A stretch of 64,000 nt of DNA from Sindora glabra (taxonomy: Eukaryota; Streptophyta; Magnoliopsida; Fabales; Fabaceae): positions 55,885,751 through 55,949,750 of the forward strand of contig CM035233.1 in the NCBI GenBank assembly GCA_020226215.1, in the 5' to 3' direction. The translations under genes and the position numbers were made by a program. Positions 12,901-25,199 of this stretch are shown piece after piece. Within the stretch, counting starts at the first letter, position 1. Each line of letters opens with the position of its first letter. The notes under the pieces are model-generated. The model was given only the letters and a program-made list of their open reading frames with translations, ran no database searches and was not told the DNA's origin.

Positions 12901-13816
12901 AAAAATTTTCCCTTAATATAAACTACACCAGAATGGTATGGACCACAGCATTTGAAAAGAGAAAACCTTGACATAACAGAGCTTTGCTATCTAAAGCACA
13001 TAAAAATCACAGAACAGACAAGATGTTACAAACAACAGCCTTAAATCAGTTAGAAAATTCAAATAAAAAGGAGTTCACAAATCAGCTTCTTATTGACTTT
13101 GAAATTTCAAAACTCAAACCTGCTTATGTTGATCTTCCCAGTGATTTTTTTTTAAAGACTTCACTATTTCATGCAGTGTTTCAACAGGTTTATTAAGCAA
13201 TAGAATCTGAGTTTTAATATCATCTGCACCATCATTCTTCAAACTTCTTATTGACACATCAAGCCAGTTGATTTTGGAATGCAATGTGCTACAGAATATT
13301 TCTGGCCATTTTTCATTTTCAGCCAAAGCTAATTCATTCTGAAGAGATAAGAGATCCTTTTCAAGGCCCTCAATTTCAGTATCTGACTTTGTTATCAAAA
13401 TTCTTAAAACCTGAACACAACACTTCTCATTCAAAGCATCTTCTTCTATTACATCTGCATATTTAAAGGAAATCTAAAGTAAATACAGGGGTGTAATACA
13501 AGGATATGACAAAGAAGTGAAAAAAAAGAAAAAAAAAATTGCAGGACAAGGTAGTAAGGATATACCATGACCATAACCAAAGTAAAAGTCACAGTGCCGT
13601 CCAGGTTGCTCCAAGTAATTACCTTCATGCACAACTAAGACCAAGTTTTAAAAAGCAGCAAAACATAAGAAATATGACTTATATGCAATAAAGTAAATTA
13701 GCATTTCATAGTGAATCGTGACTCATTTGAAACTTATCAGACAGATATGATATGATATGATATGAAAGGAACTGGGAACCTTGATCATAAACTGAACTCC
13801 ACAGGTCCCAAGCCAT
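9942..13816 (-). CDS. Uncharacterised plant protein, Rho-N/SAP-like C-terminus, 7 coding exons
   Basis: I do not recognise a named gene. The by-eye coding exons in gene order are 13816-13780, 13634-13566, 13454-13120, 12678-12478, 11881-11681, 11455-11240 and 11126-9942. All introns have GT...AG ends, the phases agree throughout, and the joined frame has 747 codons plus stop. The start is the ATG at 13816 (MAWDLWSSVYDQ). Residues ~50-140 are charged and heptad-rich (SDTEIEGLEKDLLSLQNEL), which suggests a coiled coil. The middle is low-complexity, acidic/Ser-rich and has basic patches (KGRKKG, KRQCKRKASR) that could be nuclear signals. The last ~40 residues (LKDMTLKCLRAIAKEQKVSK, then LSKPALIEQL) resemble a Rho-N/SAP helix-extended-helix fold known for nucleic-acid binding. 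Near 10260-10390 an internal repeat encodes two variants of ELAIVxYDSRNSI. Inference: a nuclear, nucleic-acid-associated protein. The function is not known to me, and small extra exons could have been missed. Confidence 0.75.
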
Positions 13817-14492
13817 GAATTGTAACTAAATCCTGAAATGGAAATGATATGACTATAATACAACACAGTTTGTTAAACACAACATACATGTTTCAGGAAG
13901 ATATCAATAAGAGATTCTGTGAATTTCAATAAATGCAACACGGCTACATCTTATGTAAAGGAAAGTTTCATTAAGCAGCAAAAATAGCAAAGCATGTTGA
14001 TGATAAAGCACCAATAAGAAATTAAAGCAAAAAGAACCAAATATTTAAAAAAAAAAATTAAAAATTCCAGAACCACTATGGAAAAGAGATGGAAACAAAT
14101 GTGCATTTACAGGCTCTAATTTTTTAAGCCATGAATCTATGGAGTCATTTATCTAAAATTTCAAGCAAATTAAGTATTTATTTAACATTTTCAGTAGAGT
14201 GCAGTACAGTAGTAATAGCGAAAGGATGAAGAAGAAAGCATGACTAGCATCTTCAATAGAGGATTTCTCCTCCTATGAAATGACCAAATGAACTGAAGTT
14301 GATGTAAATTCATTTTGGAACAAAAAAAAAAAATGATCTTAATGACTTGAAGTTACTTACAAGTACTGCGCACCAACTCACATGCCTCCATTAATGAACA
14401 AGCACCAACAATTACGTCATTTTATTGACTGCAAGCATTGAAAGCAATAAATATGCATTCGAGCCTCCCTAAGTTCAATTAGAAGCCAAAAA

Positions 14493-14507
14493 GGGGGGGG
14501 GGGGGGG
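14493..14507. repeat. Poly-G run of 15
   Basis: Fifteen consecutive G inside the inferred 5' UTR intron. It stands out in this AT-rich sequence, and its length may not be accurate because homopolymers are error-prone in sequencing. Confidence 0.9.
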
Positions 14508-14883
14508 AAGCAAAGTGCGGAGCTCCAACACCGAAAGCGACGAGACAGTGTTAAACTGAAGATAAAACACAATGACAAGCTTCATAAAAATGCAAATAAG
14601 ATACCTAATCTCCTTGGATAAGCAAACCAAACAAGTGCCAAACCTTCAGAGAGGAATTGAAAAAATGTGTACTAAACGAAAACAATCTCACCTTGAAACT
14701 AGACAAGCTGAAGATTTTATGAGTATTTATATGCAAATAGACGAACTACTAAAAAAAATATTAAAAAAAAAAAAGCGATGGAATGGAAAATCGATATCGT
14801 CACTTTCGCAGCAGCCAAACAGTAACTTCATAGGGAAAGGAAAAAATGCGGCAAGAAATGAAGAATGGCTTGATAAGACCCAC

Positions 14884-15050
14884 CTAAAATGAATGCGCTG
14901 AAAACGCGAACTATGTCCTAGGGTTTCGTGGACGCAGAATTTAGAGCTGAGGAGTAAAGAGACCGAAACTCTGCTCTGCTAATAATGTATGGATTGAAAA
15001 TTGCTGAAGGTGACAAGTCTTGCTCCTAATGGAAAGACTAGCTAGACATA
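14884..15050 (-). other. Probable non-coding first exon (5' UTR) of the Rho-N-like gene
   Basis: Read on the minus strand, this region ends in CATTTTAG followed by the donor GTGGGT at 14883. The coding exon at 13832 begins after the acceptor TTCCATTTCAG, 16 bases before its ATG. A non-coding first exon and a ~1-kb 5' UTR intron fit these sites. The 5' end near 15050 is only inferred from the TATA box. Confidence 0.45.
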
Positions 15051-15075
15051 GGCCATGACAGCCTGTAAATAGCCG

Positions 15076-15084
15076 CTTATATAG
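15076..15084 (-). promoter_or_regulatory. TATA box, minus strand
   Basis: CTATATAAG on the minus strand lies ~190 bases upstream of the inferred first-exon donor of the Rho-N-like gene. The region upstream (15085-15695) is shared with the divergent helicase pseudogene, so it was probably once a bidirectional promoter. Confidence 0.5.
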
Positions 15085-15695
15085 GGGGTAACTTAGGAAT
15101 TTGGGATACGTGACATGGGCCCTCAAATTGTGATTTTGGACATAGGCCCTCGTTAACGGTATCGGAACTGTTTGTTGTTTTCATCTGTTTTCCTTCCAGT
15201 GGGCCCAAGGCTATATATTGTCGTTCTTGATACGGTGACCGTATCACGGTCCACAACTTCTCGAGCTACAATCAGGTGCGCAGGGCGTATGATAAAATGC
15301 TATCGTTCAGTTGGCGCGGTTTTCCTCCTCCTCCGTCTTTGTTTTCCAGTTTCATCCGCTCTCCACCACTCCAAGGCACGTCGGCGTCGCGTGAACAACA
15401 CCCATACTGGCGGCAACCGGCGGCGACGTGAGCAACTCCACAGCGGCGCCAAACAATCCGAACTTGAAGCCTTACCACCAGCTGCTTCAATTCAAATGAC
15501 CGATACGATTCCCATTCCTTGGCTTTTTTTAAATCGATTCGTTTGATCCATATTTCTACCATGAACTGCTTAGCACAATAGGGTCTAACTGTAGAAATTT
15601 TCAAGTGATGTGAGTTCGTAATGACACTGGCTTCTCCTTTTCGAGCAGCGAGTTGGATTTTATTGGCTAGTCAGTGATTGTGAACGGAAGAAGAC
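15085..15695. promoter_or_regulatory. Intergenic region between divergent genes, locally GC-rich
   Basis: This 610-bp stretch separates the Rho-N-like gene from the helicase pseudogene. Its centre (about 15220-15460) is clearly more GC-rich than its surroundings, with CGGCG-type motifs, and is open on both strands. The predicted peptides are Arg/Leu-rich and match no family I know. I read it as promoter and 5' UTR sequence and not as coding sequence. Confidence 0.4.
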
Positions 15696-18600
15696 ATGGA
15701 AGAAAGTAAGAAATGTAGGGATTTGGGCTTATCTGAGCCATTGGTGGAAGCGTGTGAAAGACTGGATTGGCAAAAAGCACAGAGGATGCAGTTAGATGCT
15801 TTTCCTCTTGCACTGCAAGGTTTGTCATTTTTTAATTGATCTTTGCTGCGGATGGGGACAATGTGCCTTTTCTGATGCCAACATAGCAACTTAATTTTAT
15901 TCTATCGTCATTCTGTTTGGAAAAGGAAGAAACGAATAGAAAAAATGGACCCAAAATGACGGTGTTTATATCGCCTATTTACAGGAAGACAATGTAGTAT
16001 TGCCTTGACATTGAATCAAAGCATTTTTTTTTTCTTTCATATTTGTTTCATGTAATTGCTCTTATATTTTATTTTATTTTTCTGCTTCATGTTTCTCCGT
16101 ATTAAATGTTGCTTGACTTATATTTTTTTTTATATTACTTGAACCACGTCATCCTCCGGATGTACGACACAATATCATTACATTCAGTTAGTTCTAAATG
16201 TTGCTTCTTCTTTGTGGATTAGTTTCACGGGAAAAGATGTATTTGGACTTGCTCAAACAGGTTCTGGTAAAACTAGAAAACTGGAGCTTTTGCATGCTCT
16301 CCCTATATTGCATGCCCTCTTAGAAGCACTGCAACACAGATTTTTTCGCTTATGTATTATCTTCTACAAGGTTTTACAGCTAATAATGCTTTGATTGCTA
16401 AAATAATTCTTTTTAAAAGCATTTTTCTTGGTCTTTCTTCTGTTTTCATTTCCTTATTCTTGGTTCAGAGAGCTTGCTATTCAAATATCCGAGCAGTTTG
16501 AAGCTTTAGGTTCTGAAATTTGTGTCAAGTGTCCAGTGGTGAGTTTGAATCCGTTTTATACATGCTGTACTTTGCATAAACTGCTGACTATAAAGCATCA
16601 GTGTTGAGCTTTCTTGTTATTATTCTGGTGAATACCTTCAAATCTTGCCAAACTTGATCTTATTTCAGTTAGGCTGAGCGTGCATTTTCCTCTTTCATTT
16701 CTCCCCATTTTTTTTTTTTGGTCGTGATAGCTAGTTTTGCACCATAAACCTGTATCATATGGTTGTTAGGTAATAGTGTTCCATTGCTTCATTCTTGACA
16801 GTCTTGTTGATTAGCATCTTGTCCATTTTGTATAGGTTGTTGGAGGGTTGCATGGTGAAGCAGGCTATCAAGAAAATGAAGTGGCCTCATATTATTGTAA
16901 GTTTTATTTCTGCCCTGGACATCCTTTTACTTTTATTTGTTTATTCTGCTCCATAGTATTTGGCAACAGTTAAGCAAAATCCAAGATTTGATCTTCCTTT
17001 GTATGTTAATAAAATATCTTTGCAGGTTGGGACACCTGGACATGTTTTAGATCACCTGAAGAACACCAAGGGTTTTTTTGTTAATTAGATTAAAATATTT
17101 GGTAAGAATTTGTACACTTCTTTGATTTACACTCTAATTTGCTGCTTAATTTTCCTTTCTTATATTAATGGTATGTCATTAGGGGCTTTTGATATTCTTA
17201 TATTTGGCTAAGGCAAGGCAAATATTTATTGTTTGTAAAATTTTCTTTTCCTGATGAATACGGTATACATGTTAATGTTATATGTTTGTTAATTCTTTTA
17301 CATTGTATGAGAAATGGAAATATTGTTCACACATTGAATTTCATTTGTTATTAGAAATAAGTACTTTATTTTTGGGTGAAAACAAATGCATGCTGTAAGA
17401 CCAAGTTTGGTCTGTTGTGCATTATTGGCTCAACTAATAGCTTTTTCATTAATAAGTTCACTTTTGAATTTGTTTTGCTAGAATCTTATTTAGTTTTCTA
17501 TGGCTAGAGTAATGGTGATTCATGATCATATTAATCGATATTGAAGATTTGAATCCCCTATTCATTGCTTGTTAGCCTTATTTATGTGACAAGTGTGTTA
17601 TCTTGATCTTTGTTTTCACATACATTGCTACATTAAATGAAGACCATTTGCTGGGGTGTAATGCCTTAATACTTTGCATCCGTCCATTTTTAAAGCTCTC
17701 TCTCTCTCTCTACACACACACACAATTACTTGATTCCTCTGCCTTTGGAACTGGTTTTAGATGAGATAGATGGGCTCTTGAATGAGGGGATCACTTTAAT
17801 GAAATTTTAGAAGTTGTCCCTTGTGAACAAAGAATGCATTGTTTTTCTTCTACTATGACTAAGAAGGTATGTAGGCGAATGATTGTGAATTATGCAGTAA
17901 CTTAAACCTTCACAAGCTTAACCGCTTAAGTATTGACTTTAAATTGAAGTATTTTTTTTTTTACATTGGCAGCATATGGTATATTGATATCTACGTACAG
18001 TCTTCTACTTCACAAATTCAAAGACATGGAAGCCGCATTAGAGATAGGTTATTTCATAAAGCCTTTTTTTATTTTTATTATTTATTTTTGGCTCCAATAT
18101 TAGGATTAATTGAAATAGCATTTCCTGATTTTGGTTTACTATTTTTGATAGATTTTAAGTGGTTGTTTAATTGTGTTGTTTTAGGCTTATTCTCATTTAT
18201 TTCGTCATTTTAATGCGCATTATTCAATGGTATTGTGGTGCAAATGCATTGATCAAAATATAGGGATAACTTAGATGTTGCAGATGCAAGACTGTTTATG
18301 TACTACAGGTTTGAACTTTCGGTAATAATAGCATTTCCTGATTTTGGTTTATTATTTTTGATAGATTTTGACTAGTGTTTGATTGTGTTATTTTAGCCTT
18401 ATTCTCATTTATTTGGTCATTTTAAGGTGCATATTCAATGGTGTTGCAGTGCAAATGCATCGATAAAAAATGCAGGGATAACCTAGATATTGCACATGCA
18501 AGATAATCTTGGCCTTATTGTTGCAGGTCCAGAAGCTCCAAGGGGTTTGTTTAAGGAATCCTGTGAAGGTACAATAGTATTATATGCCAATGATTTATTT

Positions 18601-19803
18601 CTCTATTTACTTTTTTTTCTCCCTTAGATATCACTCCCAAGTTTTGACATTTGATACGATTCAGATTCAAGCATCATCTAAATATTCTACCGTTGACACA
18701 TTGAAGCACTTTTTGCCTGCTAAGTACAAGGTTTTTTTTTCCTCTGCCTTGTGCTTTTGCTGATTTTCTCTTTCCTTTTTTTTTTTGTTGTTTTTTGTTT
18801 TAGTCATGTACAATTTACATATTTCGGATGCTGATGTTTGTCTATAGGGAGCTTGATTTCTTGAGAGGTTGAGTGTCTTTATTTCATCATTGGATTGTGT
18901 TTATTGTATTGACATCTCTGTTTTTGTTTGACTCATCCACTTTTAGATTTGAAAAAATGCAATCCAATGGTGAAAGACTCGACCTTCTAAGAAACATAGA
19001 ATTACCCTTTGTTGTTCTCCTCATCTTGAGAATATGTAGGGATGAATGGTTGACTTTGCCAGCCTTCTTTTTGATTTTTTCCTTTGTAGATGTGCTGGAT
19101 GGTTAATAACCTTTGTACGGACTCTTTTGACAGTCAATGAGGCTCGGAGCTTCAAATAAGTTGAAATCTGGAGAGTGCATCATTCTTATTTGTAGCAAGT
19201 CGAGGACTGTTCCTGTGGATGATATTCCTACGAACTCAAGGTAACAGTTTCCATGTACTTGTTTTATACTTGAAATATATTGACATTTTTTTTATCATAG
19301 TAATAATCTCTGTGTCTGCAGTTGGTATAGTTGTATTCTAATTTATCCAATGATTTATGATTTGCACGTCATTGTTCCTGGAATTTGTTTGCCTTTAATG
19401 TTGTACTTCTCTGGTGTACAAAGGCGGACCTTGCAGTTGATGTGATGGAAGGATAAGAGCATTTTTTAAGAACTCTCTTCCCTTATATTTTAACTATATT
19501 TTTTATCATGTAGCTACAGGATTTATACATCCAGCTGGGGGACTGCACGTGCTGGACGATCTGGAGTTGCTATTTCCATAGGGAATCAATATGAGCTGGC
19601 GTGGTATATTCAAACGGAGAAGCTTAAAAGTGAGCAAAACATTTGCCGTGTTAATGAATTGCATGTCTAGGAAAGCATGTCATAATGAATAAAAGTTACT
19701 GTTATATTTGAGAAAAGAAACTACCAGAGTATCCTGCGCAGGAAGAGTAAGTTTTGTTACTAGAAGAGCGAGTTAGTGAGGCCAAAAGAATAGCACAAAT
19801 GGT
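15696..19803 (+). pseudogene. DEAD-box RNA helicase pseudogene (RH10/Rrp3/DDX47 type)
   Basis: Pieces of a DEAD-box ATP-dependent RNA helicase occur in order with intron-like spacers. They are an N-terminal piece at 15696-15819 (MEESKKCRDLGLSEP...); motif I AQTGSGKT at ~16250; RELAIQISEQFEALG at ~16470; a GG-containing piece and HII at ~16840-16895; VGTPGHVLDHL at ~17030; LDEIDGLLN at ~17757, where the family has the DEAD box; VQKLQGVCLRNPVK at ~18528; SKYSTVDTLK at ~18675; DDIPTNS at ~19220; and TARAGRSGVAIS at ~19540. The family acts in pre-rRNA processing in the nucleolus. Defects are DEAD changed to DEID, a stop soon after TKGFF (~17085), frameshifts near 16855 and 19535, loss of residues around motif V, and a broken HRxGR motif VI. 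Introns are kept, so this is a decayed gene copy and not a processed one. It is assigned to RH10 from remembered family sequence. Confidence 0.85.
18116..18509. repeat. Tandem duplication (period ~213 bp) in a pseudogene intron
   Basis: TAGCATTTCCTGATTTTGG at 18116 recurs at 18329. Both copies continue through TTATTCTCATTTATTT and GCAAATGCAT to ATGCAAGA. The second copy ends just before the 18528 exon piece. Confidence 0.85.
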
Positions 19804-19810
19804 AAAATTG

Positions 19811-21643
19811 TGCGTGAGTCATCATGGTGTAGTCCTCAATTTTATGACATATGTAAAGTTGTGACTCGTGATGTTTTGTGTACTGTCTGGTATTTGGTTT
19901 TGATTGGGTACCGTCGTACAAGTTTTGTATTAATGTGTTGAATGCTATTTGTATGCATGAACTTCTCACTCTTTCCCCATACTACAAGAAAATTTTTATG
20001 TGGATATGATTCGCCATGGACTGAGGAAAGAGATGAACACAACAATAAATATGAGTTTCATAGAAGTCAGTGAGTTTCACAAGTATTGTGTCTCTCTCGA
20101 GGTTCACGCAAAATTTCTCCTCATGCTAGCCTATGATGGGGCTAATTTGATTTAGATTGTGACGTGTGCTTTTGCAAAAGATAGTGTGCACAAACCCTAA
20201 AAGTTATCTAATTTGTTTAACGGGTAGATTTGGGAGAAAGCACTGCACCGATTGTATGTGTCAAAGAAAGTTGCATAATTTATGATTATATTCCTAGGCT
20301 TAGTAACTTTACTATTGAGTTTGTTTAAACCATTTATATCTTGACTTCTTTTGTATAGAAAATGTAGGAGATCGAAGGTAAAAGAAGACAGAGGGGGAAA
20401 CATTATGCTGAGGAAGATTTTGGCAAATTTTTAGGTCTTAAGGTTAAGAAATCTTCGAAGTTCAAAAGAACATGAGATATTCATTTGCAGTTTTGTTCGG
20501 TAATCTTTCATTGTATATGACAATTTTGATATTTATTTTCATACGAAGTAAATTGATTGTTGGCCTCTAGTGATTGGATTACGGATTTCAATGATGCTCT
20601 TTTTGTAAGCTAGTTGTTCACTGTGTGTTTTTTCCAACTTAATTTTAAATGATTCTTACATTCTTTCATATTCAAAAATAAAAAGAAAATTGTTATGTTT
20701 AATAAAATATAAAGAGTAGTCTATAATTTTTTTTAAATATATAAGGCCCCAGCTTTAAAGATGAAAATTTGTATACGAGTCTTATTTCTTATGATAAGAT
20801 TTCACGAATAACAAATTATTTCTTTGTTGGTAATCTATAGTGTATCGTGCTAAAATGGGAACACATGAAATATGTAAGTTAAAAATTAAAAAAACATACA
20901 AATATCCCTATTACTTTCTGAATGTGAAGGGGGATTGTTAATCTACTTTATTTCAATAATATCTCAAATATCTCAGTTTGAATCTTTATTCCTCGTATGG
21001 TTGAGATTTGTATTCCAAATTTTCAACCATGAAACTCAATCTCAAAAGTGCTATTTGAATACATGAAACTCACTCTCAAAAGTGCTATTTGATTACATTT
21101 TTTTTTCGTATTGTTATTTACATACATTACACAATTATACTCAATTTTGTTGCAATAAGAATAATATAATTCAAATTATATTTGCAACGTGTATGTATCC
21201 TAGAAAAACTATTCACTTCATACATTTTTCTTTTATAAGACGAGTGACAAATCATCTAATATATGCACAATATTTTAAATTCAAATATATAATTATTAAA
21301 GGAAAAAATCTTAAAGATGATACTGAATATCACTGAATTATTATGGGTGCCGGCAATTTTAGTTAATGCCTGTCAGATGCGCATGTTACTCTGCATAACG
21401 AACTGCAAGACAAGGAATCACAACACTTGGTAATTTGTCATATGTGGTTCTTCCCCATGTTTTTGTTTTAATCTGTTCTCATTTCTCACTCTCCCATTCA
21501 CATATTAAAAAATGAAATTTATAATAACTTCTAATTATCTTTGTGAGGCGGAGGGATTTGGATGAATGACCTAATATTGCACTTCCATGCTTCCTACAAA
21601 TTGGTTTCACATGCACTTACAGGCTCTGCATTAGCATTCCACC

Positions 21644-21704
<61 letters not shown>

Positions 21705-24700
21705 TATTGGATAAGCTTACACACACATTTATACACATGTGTGCGCATGTATAAAGGAAAGAGTATTATAATTAATTTATCATCACCAACAATTATCTTA
21801 TTTAATAAATATATTTATTATGGAGATAAAAAAAAGAATGAAATTAATTCAAATATTTTAAAGTAGCATTTCTCTGTTAAAATTATTTAAATATTTTTTA
21901 CTATGTTATCATTATTAAATTAGTATTATGATTTTTTAGTTTAAAATCTCAACGTAGCCATCCATGTATATATGTTTCATATGCTACTGTTGCCAACAAA
22001 TTGGTCCCCTTTTTGCTTTTCTGTAGTAGTGTAGCACTCCATTTGATGCTTTATTTAATTAAGTGCTGAGGCATTTTCTTGTTTTAGAGGAACTCTGTCT
22101 AAGATTTAGCCAAACCAATTACTTATACTGGCTTTCTGGTTTTAGGACATTTTCATGGGGGAGTTGAAAACTTATGTTTAACAACAAATTTTCCATTTGT
22201 TTATAAAGAATTACTTCTAATATTATACTTTAAAGATTTTTCTTTTCTTTGTCATCCCTAACATTTTATCATTATTCACATTATTATTTATCGTTTTCAT
22301 GATTTCGTATACATATTCGAAGTGATCACCGATAAAGCTTAGATTTTCTTGTCAGTTTCTAATTTTCTATAATTAGTTTGCCTCTTATTTGTTTTAGCCT
22401 AACTTCACAAGTTGATCATGTGTAGAATATAAAAATAATTATAATTTTTATTGCTCGGTGATAGGAGTTTCTTAGTTGCCAGTTTTTATAGGAATATTGT
22501 ATCATTATTTTTAAAAAATTTAAATTTAATTTATTATCAATGTAAATTTTATTTTATCATTCATTCATATATTATTATCTTAATAAAAAATTAATAAAAT
22601 TTTCTTATTATTTTTTTAAAAAATTAATTATTATTATTATTTTTTAATAATATATTTTTATTTATTAATAGTGTAGAATATTTTTTTACAAATAATAAAT
22701 TAAATTTAAATTTAAATTCAAAAATAATTCAACGGAAAATTCAGTCAATAATGTGCTGTGAATGAGTGCAAATATGAGGAAACATATATTAGTGATATAC
22801 GTGAATATTTCATGGAAAACAACACAAACCCGTAAGCATTTTGCGCTGGAACGTAAAGTTACGTGTTTACGTGTACGTCTGAAAATTGTCGGTGGTCACC
22901 GTCGTGTAGGTTAATACGACCGGCGGTTGGTCTATCAGACTCACACGACATCCGCACCTTTGTCGTTTATGCTGCACGTGTTGCCTTCCCACCTGCACCA
23001 CTAGAGCCCATTTCATTACAAAATTACTAAATTGATTCACCGTTAACTCAAAAGTAAACAACCGGCCTATAATTTGTCTAATAGTATCAGGTTATTATTC
23101 TATATTAAAAAATTGTAAATCTAACATAAGTGAGTATTAATTTATAATTGATGAAATGGTAAAGGAATCTCGAAGTTACTAGAATTGTAATGGCAAATTC
23201 ACTTTTTAAGCAACCAACATTAGTCCCTGCTATTTCTCTTTCCTAGGAAAAAGTGGAAATTTCTTAGTTTTTATTACATAAATATTATTAAATATATTAT
23301 TTTCTAATTTAATAACTTAATTTGATAAAAAATTAATTTTTTTAAGAAATTAGTTATTTGTCAGGAAATTAGATTATTCCATTTAAAAAATAATTCACTT
23401 AACAATTTTTTATGGAAATAACACTAAATTTTTATTGCTGACGTAGACTAACAAATTTTCCATCACATCCTTACTTACTTTAGGTATTACTATTTCAAAA
23501 TTATTAACGGCATTTGAGCAAATTTGATAATTTATTGTCTCAAATCAATAAATCAAAAAATAAAAAATACTATTTTAAAAAGAAAAAAGGTTTGATGTAC
23601 CGTTTATAATATAATACTATTTATTATTTATTAATAATAATCACTTTCACAATAGAAATGGACAACACAACACAAATTGTCGTACAGAACATTTTTCCAC
23701 CCGTGTATTGGTCACTATATTAACATCAATTCATCCGCAATGTTATAGTCTTATTTAATATGGAGTTTCAAAGTAATAATCATCCTTTTATTTATTTAAC
23801 ATAATTGCTAACCAAATCAACCTATCAGCACAATTAAAGCCTCTTGATATCAGAATTTTTGCCTCAAATGATATTTAACATCCTTAAAAAATTTATATAT
23901 TTTTTTTTTACATTTAGGTTCGAATTCTAATATGTGAACTTAAATGACATTTAATATTCTTTGAAGGTTTTATATCTTATTTTGCATCTAAAGTTTGAAT
24001 TTTAATACTTGTATATATACGTTCAATAATTTAATCACTTTTATTACTATTTAAAAAAAAAGCTTTCCCAGCATCTCATATATAACAAATTGATAATAAA
24101 TCTAATAACATTTTTATTTTTGAAATAATTTAATTTTTTATAATAATAAAAGTGATAAATTTTAAATTCAAATTATAAAAATAATGGAGAATAAATCTTT
24201 TAAGATGTTATATCAAATTATAGAAATAATGAAGAATAAATCTTTAACAAAAAAAAAGCTTCCTCAATATTTTGTATATAACAAATTGATAATAAATCTA
24301 ACAACATTTTATTTTTGAAATAATTTAATTTTTTATAATAATAAAAGTGATAAATCACTTAATTTAATATATATATATATATATAATTTTAAATTTAATT
24401 TATAGAAATAATGGAGAATAAATCTTTTAAGATGTTATATCAAGTATTACTGCACTACAAAATAATTTGACTTTGATTAAATCAATTAATTCTTGAATTA
24501 TCATAGAATAATATTTGAAGCAGGTAAAATTAATAATTTTGGAATTATAATATATTAATTCTTAGATTAAATAAAATTACACTTTCATTTTTGAAATCCT
24601 TGCATATAATTTTCTTTCTTTACAAATAATTTTGCTTTTAAATAAAATTATTTAAAAATAAAATTGATTTTAAAAATTATTATTTAAAAATGATATTATA

Positions 24701-25199
24701 ATTATAATATTATATAATTTAAAAAACATAATTCTGGAATGTTAATTTCGACTTAAAAGTAATTTGACGATGAGTTCTCTGTACAATTTGGTCAACGTTG
24801 AAATTTGAAATTCCTTGTGATTAACGTACAAAAAACTATTTTTAATTAATAACACTTAATAGTCCTCCGTCCCTAAATAGTTGAGATATTGTAAATGATA
24901 CCCAATGTAGTTTACTTTTAACGTATTTAGTTAATTTATAGTAACTTTACGTACACCAACCAAAGCTCCCGAGGCCACAATTGCTCCTTAACATCATTAG
25001 ATCCAAAGCACACTTTCAAATAATCAAATTACAGTCAATTTTTCTCTTTCTAAAAAAAATTGAAAAACCAATGAATAAATAAGCTAAAAAATGGCATTTT
25101 ACAAATCCAAATTCAAATGAGAGATTAAAAATCCCAGCACCACCTCCACCTCCCGCTCCAACAACCTCCAGGCCTCTGAAGAAGAACAACAAGAAGAAA
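19811..25199. other. Intergenic, AT-rich, no recognised gene
   Basis: I see no coding similarity. Notable items are an (AT)n run at 21648-21702 and a GC-richer patch with ACGTG motifs at ~22855-23020. A pair of near-identical AT-rich blocks lies at ~24060-24190 and ~24245-24430, sharing ATAACAAATTGATAATAAATC and GGAGAATAAATC. CCTCCGTCCCTAAATA at ~24864 resembles a Stowaway terminus. The last few hundred bases should hold the promoter and 5' UTR of the transporter gene. Confidence 0.5.
21648..21702. repeat. (TA)n microsatellite
   Basis: About 27 uninterrupted TA units. Confidence 0.95.

Noticed and set aside
15172..15604. Open frames of 124 codons (plus) and 110 codons (minus) between the divergent genes
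   Set aside because: They overlap each other, have no family resemblance, and lie in a GC-richer promoter-like patch.
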